A stretch of 60,136 nt of DNA from Lingula anatina (Eukaryota > Brachiopoda > Lingulata > Lingulida > Lingulidae): contig NW_019775919.1 in the NCBI RefSeq assembly GCF_001039355.2, forward strand, positions 1 through 60,136, given 5' to 3'. Within the stretch, counting starts at the first letter, position 1; each line of letters starts with the position of its first letter. This document shows, piece after piece, positions 57,381 to 60,136 of the stretch. A program made the translations under genes and the position numbers. Below the pieces are notes generated by a model that saw only the letters and a list, made by a program, of their open reading frames with translations, was not told the DNA's origin and ran no database searches.

Positions 57381-60087
57381 AATTCCTTATCAAAAAACTT
57401 TTCATCGCACAACTTAAAATTTCAATTTAATTTTTTTCCTCAATTATGGCTTCATGGTATGATATTCTTAGATTACACATACGCAGAAGCGGTTGACCCC
57501 CCCCCCCCCCCCCACACACACACCAATGAACAGGGATGGAAGTAGGGATATCGACCTGATATCTATACCAGAGTTTTGAACTCTTTGCCACTTACTTGTA
57601 CCAGTCAATTAGGGCCCACGAGGGAGATTAATTTTAGATTTTCAGCGAACTTCATTGTCTTTGTTCAGTGATAGTGAAATCATACACGGTATGTGTAAAG
57701 GTTGCACGAACTGTTTTCCACAAAAGAGCATTGGACCGAAAATAACTTTTTGACCAAACTTTTTAGTCTTCTTTAAATTCCCCGCTTGTTTAACAAGAGA
57801 AAGGAAATGGCTGCAATTGTTACTTTATTTGGTGGTCATCCGTGGGTTTATCGTGAAAAGAACACGACTTTTAAGTTTTTAATTTCATATTTGAGATCAG
57901 CTTATCAGCTTATGGATAACCCCCCCCCCCCCCCCGTGCGGCAAAGCGGTGTCAGCACGCAAAGACGGACGCGTAAAGGATGTTCACCTTTTTCTTACAA
58001 TATGATAGGAGCTGCCAGTCCGATAACATATCTCTATGAAGGACGTGGCTATTTGAGACCTACCAAATAATTCGAGTATTTTGGCTACTCGTATAATTTC
58101 TGTCTCAGGGGAGGGAGAAGAAAAACCACATTGCCCCGGGTGACAGTGTAACGTGCAATTGTAGATGCTAAATTATAGTTTTCATGCTTGTCATATTTTT
58201 GACACTTGTTAACAAAACCATAATAATGACAAGGTACAAAAATAATGGGTTGTACTGTACAGAACACTTTCACCCGTTTTCTTAACTGACTTGGGTCCCA
58301 AGGCACGACATAGCACCGATTGTTCCTTTTACGACAAATACTGACTACTAAAAGCTTTAAATTTATTATTTTTTCTGGTTGCGTCGTGTCTCTTAATAAA
58401 TAGGTTTATCCTACTTTTAAACCACTAATAAAGCTGTTTAAAATGTCCTGATAATAACAAATGGATATATGCATGCGCGTTTTTATTTTTGTTGCAAATA
58501 TATAGACATAAGTTTAGAGTGTATTTCTAAATATTTATCAAGCTTCATATTTAATTGTGCAGAACGTTTTTTGTGAACATGCAGCTGGGGCATTTCACAG
58601 AAGACCGATAGTTGGGCCTCTTACTTTGAAATAACGTTAACGTGAAGTGTTCAATGCGCATTTTTCCAAATCGATATAATGATTTTGGCGTATAGTTCCA
58701 TTATCCATAACATATGAAACGAAATGTTCGTGTATTTATCAGAATCGCAATCTTAACAACCGTTTGAATCGTGACCAATGTTTAGGGAGCATCGTAACAC
58801 GGATTTACAGGTCGGTTAACTGTTAGGGTGAGTGGGAGTTCCTTTCCTGGCAAACCACACACACTGTTATATGAGCCTGTGTTATGAGTGACATGAATAT
58901 TCCATTGGATCTGAGTCCCAACAACCGGTCACAGAGAGTGTCCAGGGATTACAGAGGATTATAAAACATACTGACCTTGTCCTCGACGCCCTAGTGTCAC
59001 CACGACCTTTTTTATAGTAGCCTACATGTGCACGATAGTGTGTGAGTGTGTGTGTGTTTGTTACAAATTCAATAGCATGACATTTCAATGGTATACCTGT
59101 CGCTCCTCCATGATCATTGATAAAGAAGAAAAAGGTACTTTAGATGCGTATGTCGGATTTTAATGTGATGCAGTACACTGTAAAAGAAATGACTTTTAGA
59201 AAAGAATGAAATTACTTACTTTGCAATTGTATTGCCTCCAATCAAACTAAAATTACAATTTAAAATTTTGTCTCTTTAGAAATATATGATCAAAGGACCA
59301 ACAATGACAGTGATAATTCGGGGAATAATTAGGAGGCTAAACTTGCAAAAATCTGAACTCTCGGTTAGAACTGGGGCAATATTTGACTTCGCACTGTGGG
59401 AAATGCTTCGGTGCGTTTACGAAGCCAAGAAGTTACGTCCAAGACACACGACCGTTGATCACCCAAGATAGTCGCTGGTGATCACCATTTATTGCCATTT
59501 TGAGATATTTAAGGCAATTGAGCACAGAAATGTCTGGTAGCGTATTGGTCATGAAGTTGAACTTTGACAATTGGTCGTCTCAGTTTTTGATAAGATCATT
59601 GAAAATGAAGCCACCATCAACCTACAATAATTGGAACAAGATGACAAACATAACGGCTTCTTTTTATGTTTCATGTTCCTTCTTTTTAGCAATCTGAAGT
59701 ACGGAAAAAGTTAAGGAACACTTTTCTGAAGTCGCCCATGAAACTGATATCCCTTGTGTTGCATTTTTTAAACAAAAAATAAATGAAAGCATCTGATATA
59801 CAAAACAAATTCGCTGAAAATAGGAGTTGGCATTGGAAACTCGCTCGCGACAAGGGTCTCGAGCCTCGGCACTATGTATTTTAATGTATCCCTCTCATTC
59901 GGGGGAGTAAAAACCCTTCATGAGGCTTGTGACCAATAAATAGTTATAATTGTAAAATTTATGATCACGATCTTGTACGATTGGCGCATTTTTTCTCTCT
60001 ACACAACGTTTGACCAAGGAATTAAAGAAAGCGAAGTAACGCATGTCAAATCAATCTCCAAGATGAAGACAGAAACCTTGATAGGGA

Positions 60088-60088
<1 letters not shown>
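57381..60088. other. No recognisable gene
   Basis: I see no open frame with family resemblance or consistent splice sites. Poly-C runs lie at 57497-57513 (17 C) and 57920-57935 (16 C), and a short GT repeat near 59038-59058. Confidence 0.4.
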
Positions 60089-60118
<30 letters not shown>

Positions 60119-60136
60119 CCCCCCCCCCCCCCCCCC
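60089..60136. repeat. Terminal poly-C tract
   Basis: Twenty-nine C, one A, then 18 C to the last base of the window. This looks like a contig broken in a homopolymer. Confidence 0.95.

Overview
The window is animal nuclear DNA: AT-rich, with many short exons, GT-AG introns, microsatellites, small non-autonomous transposons and one assembly gap. The encoded proteins are bilaterian. The repeats and the roughly 1% difference between two near-identical blocks suggest a heterozygous marine invertebrate (mollusc, brachiopod, hemichordate or amphioxus grade). I cannot name the species.

Layout. (1) 239-6379, minus: an hnRNP A-type gene with two RRMs and a long Gly-rich tail. (2) 8249/8746-11273, plus: an HP1/chromobox gene, divergent from the hnRNP gene. 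(3) 12.1-18 kb: no gene I can name, but a nest of inverted-repeat transposons at 15.4-16.6 kb. (4) 18442-44.4 kb, minus: one cap'n'collar bZIP gene of the NFE2/NFE2L family spread over 26 kb. Three candidate first coding exons at 43.4, 37.9 and 26.3 kb splice in phase into shared exons. (5) 44810-56592, plus: cytoplasmic methionyl-tRNA synthetase in 24 exons, head-to-head with the CNC gene, ending in two WHEP domains. (6) 57.1-60.1 kb: possibly the first exon of another gene, then nothing recognisable up to a poly-C end.

Two things stand out. The order hnRNP A - HP1 - CNC matches vertebrate paralogons (HNRNPA2B1-CBX3-NFE2L3, HNRNPA1-CBX5-NFE2, CBX1-NFE2L1, HNRNPA3-NFE2L2), so the window looks like the unduplicated ancestral cluster. 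And the single CNC gene appears to make an ER-anchored NFE2L1-like protein (768 aa), a soluble NFE2L2-like protein (635 aa) and a short NFE2-like protein (362 aa) from different promoters: roles that vertebrates divide among separate genes.

Exon junctions were read by eye from homology, splice consensus and phase. The MARS1, HP1 and CNC models close in frame. The hnRNP model closes only if one extra base in a C run at 1186-1191 is ignored. The 602-base gap at 34827-35428 is flanked by two copies of the same CNC exon region, most likely a false duplication of two haplotypes.
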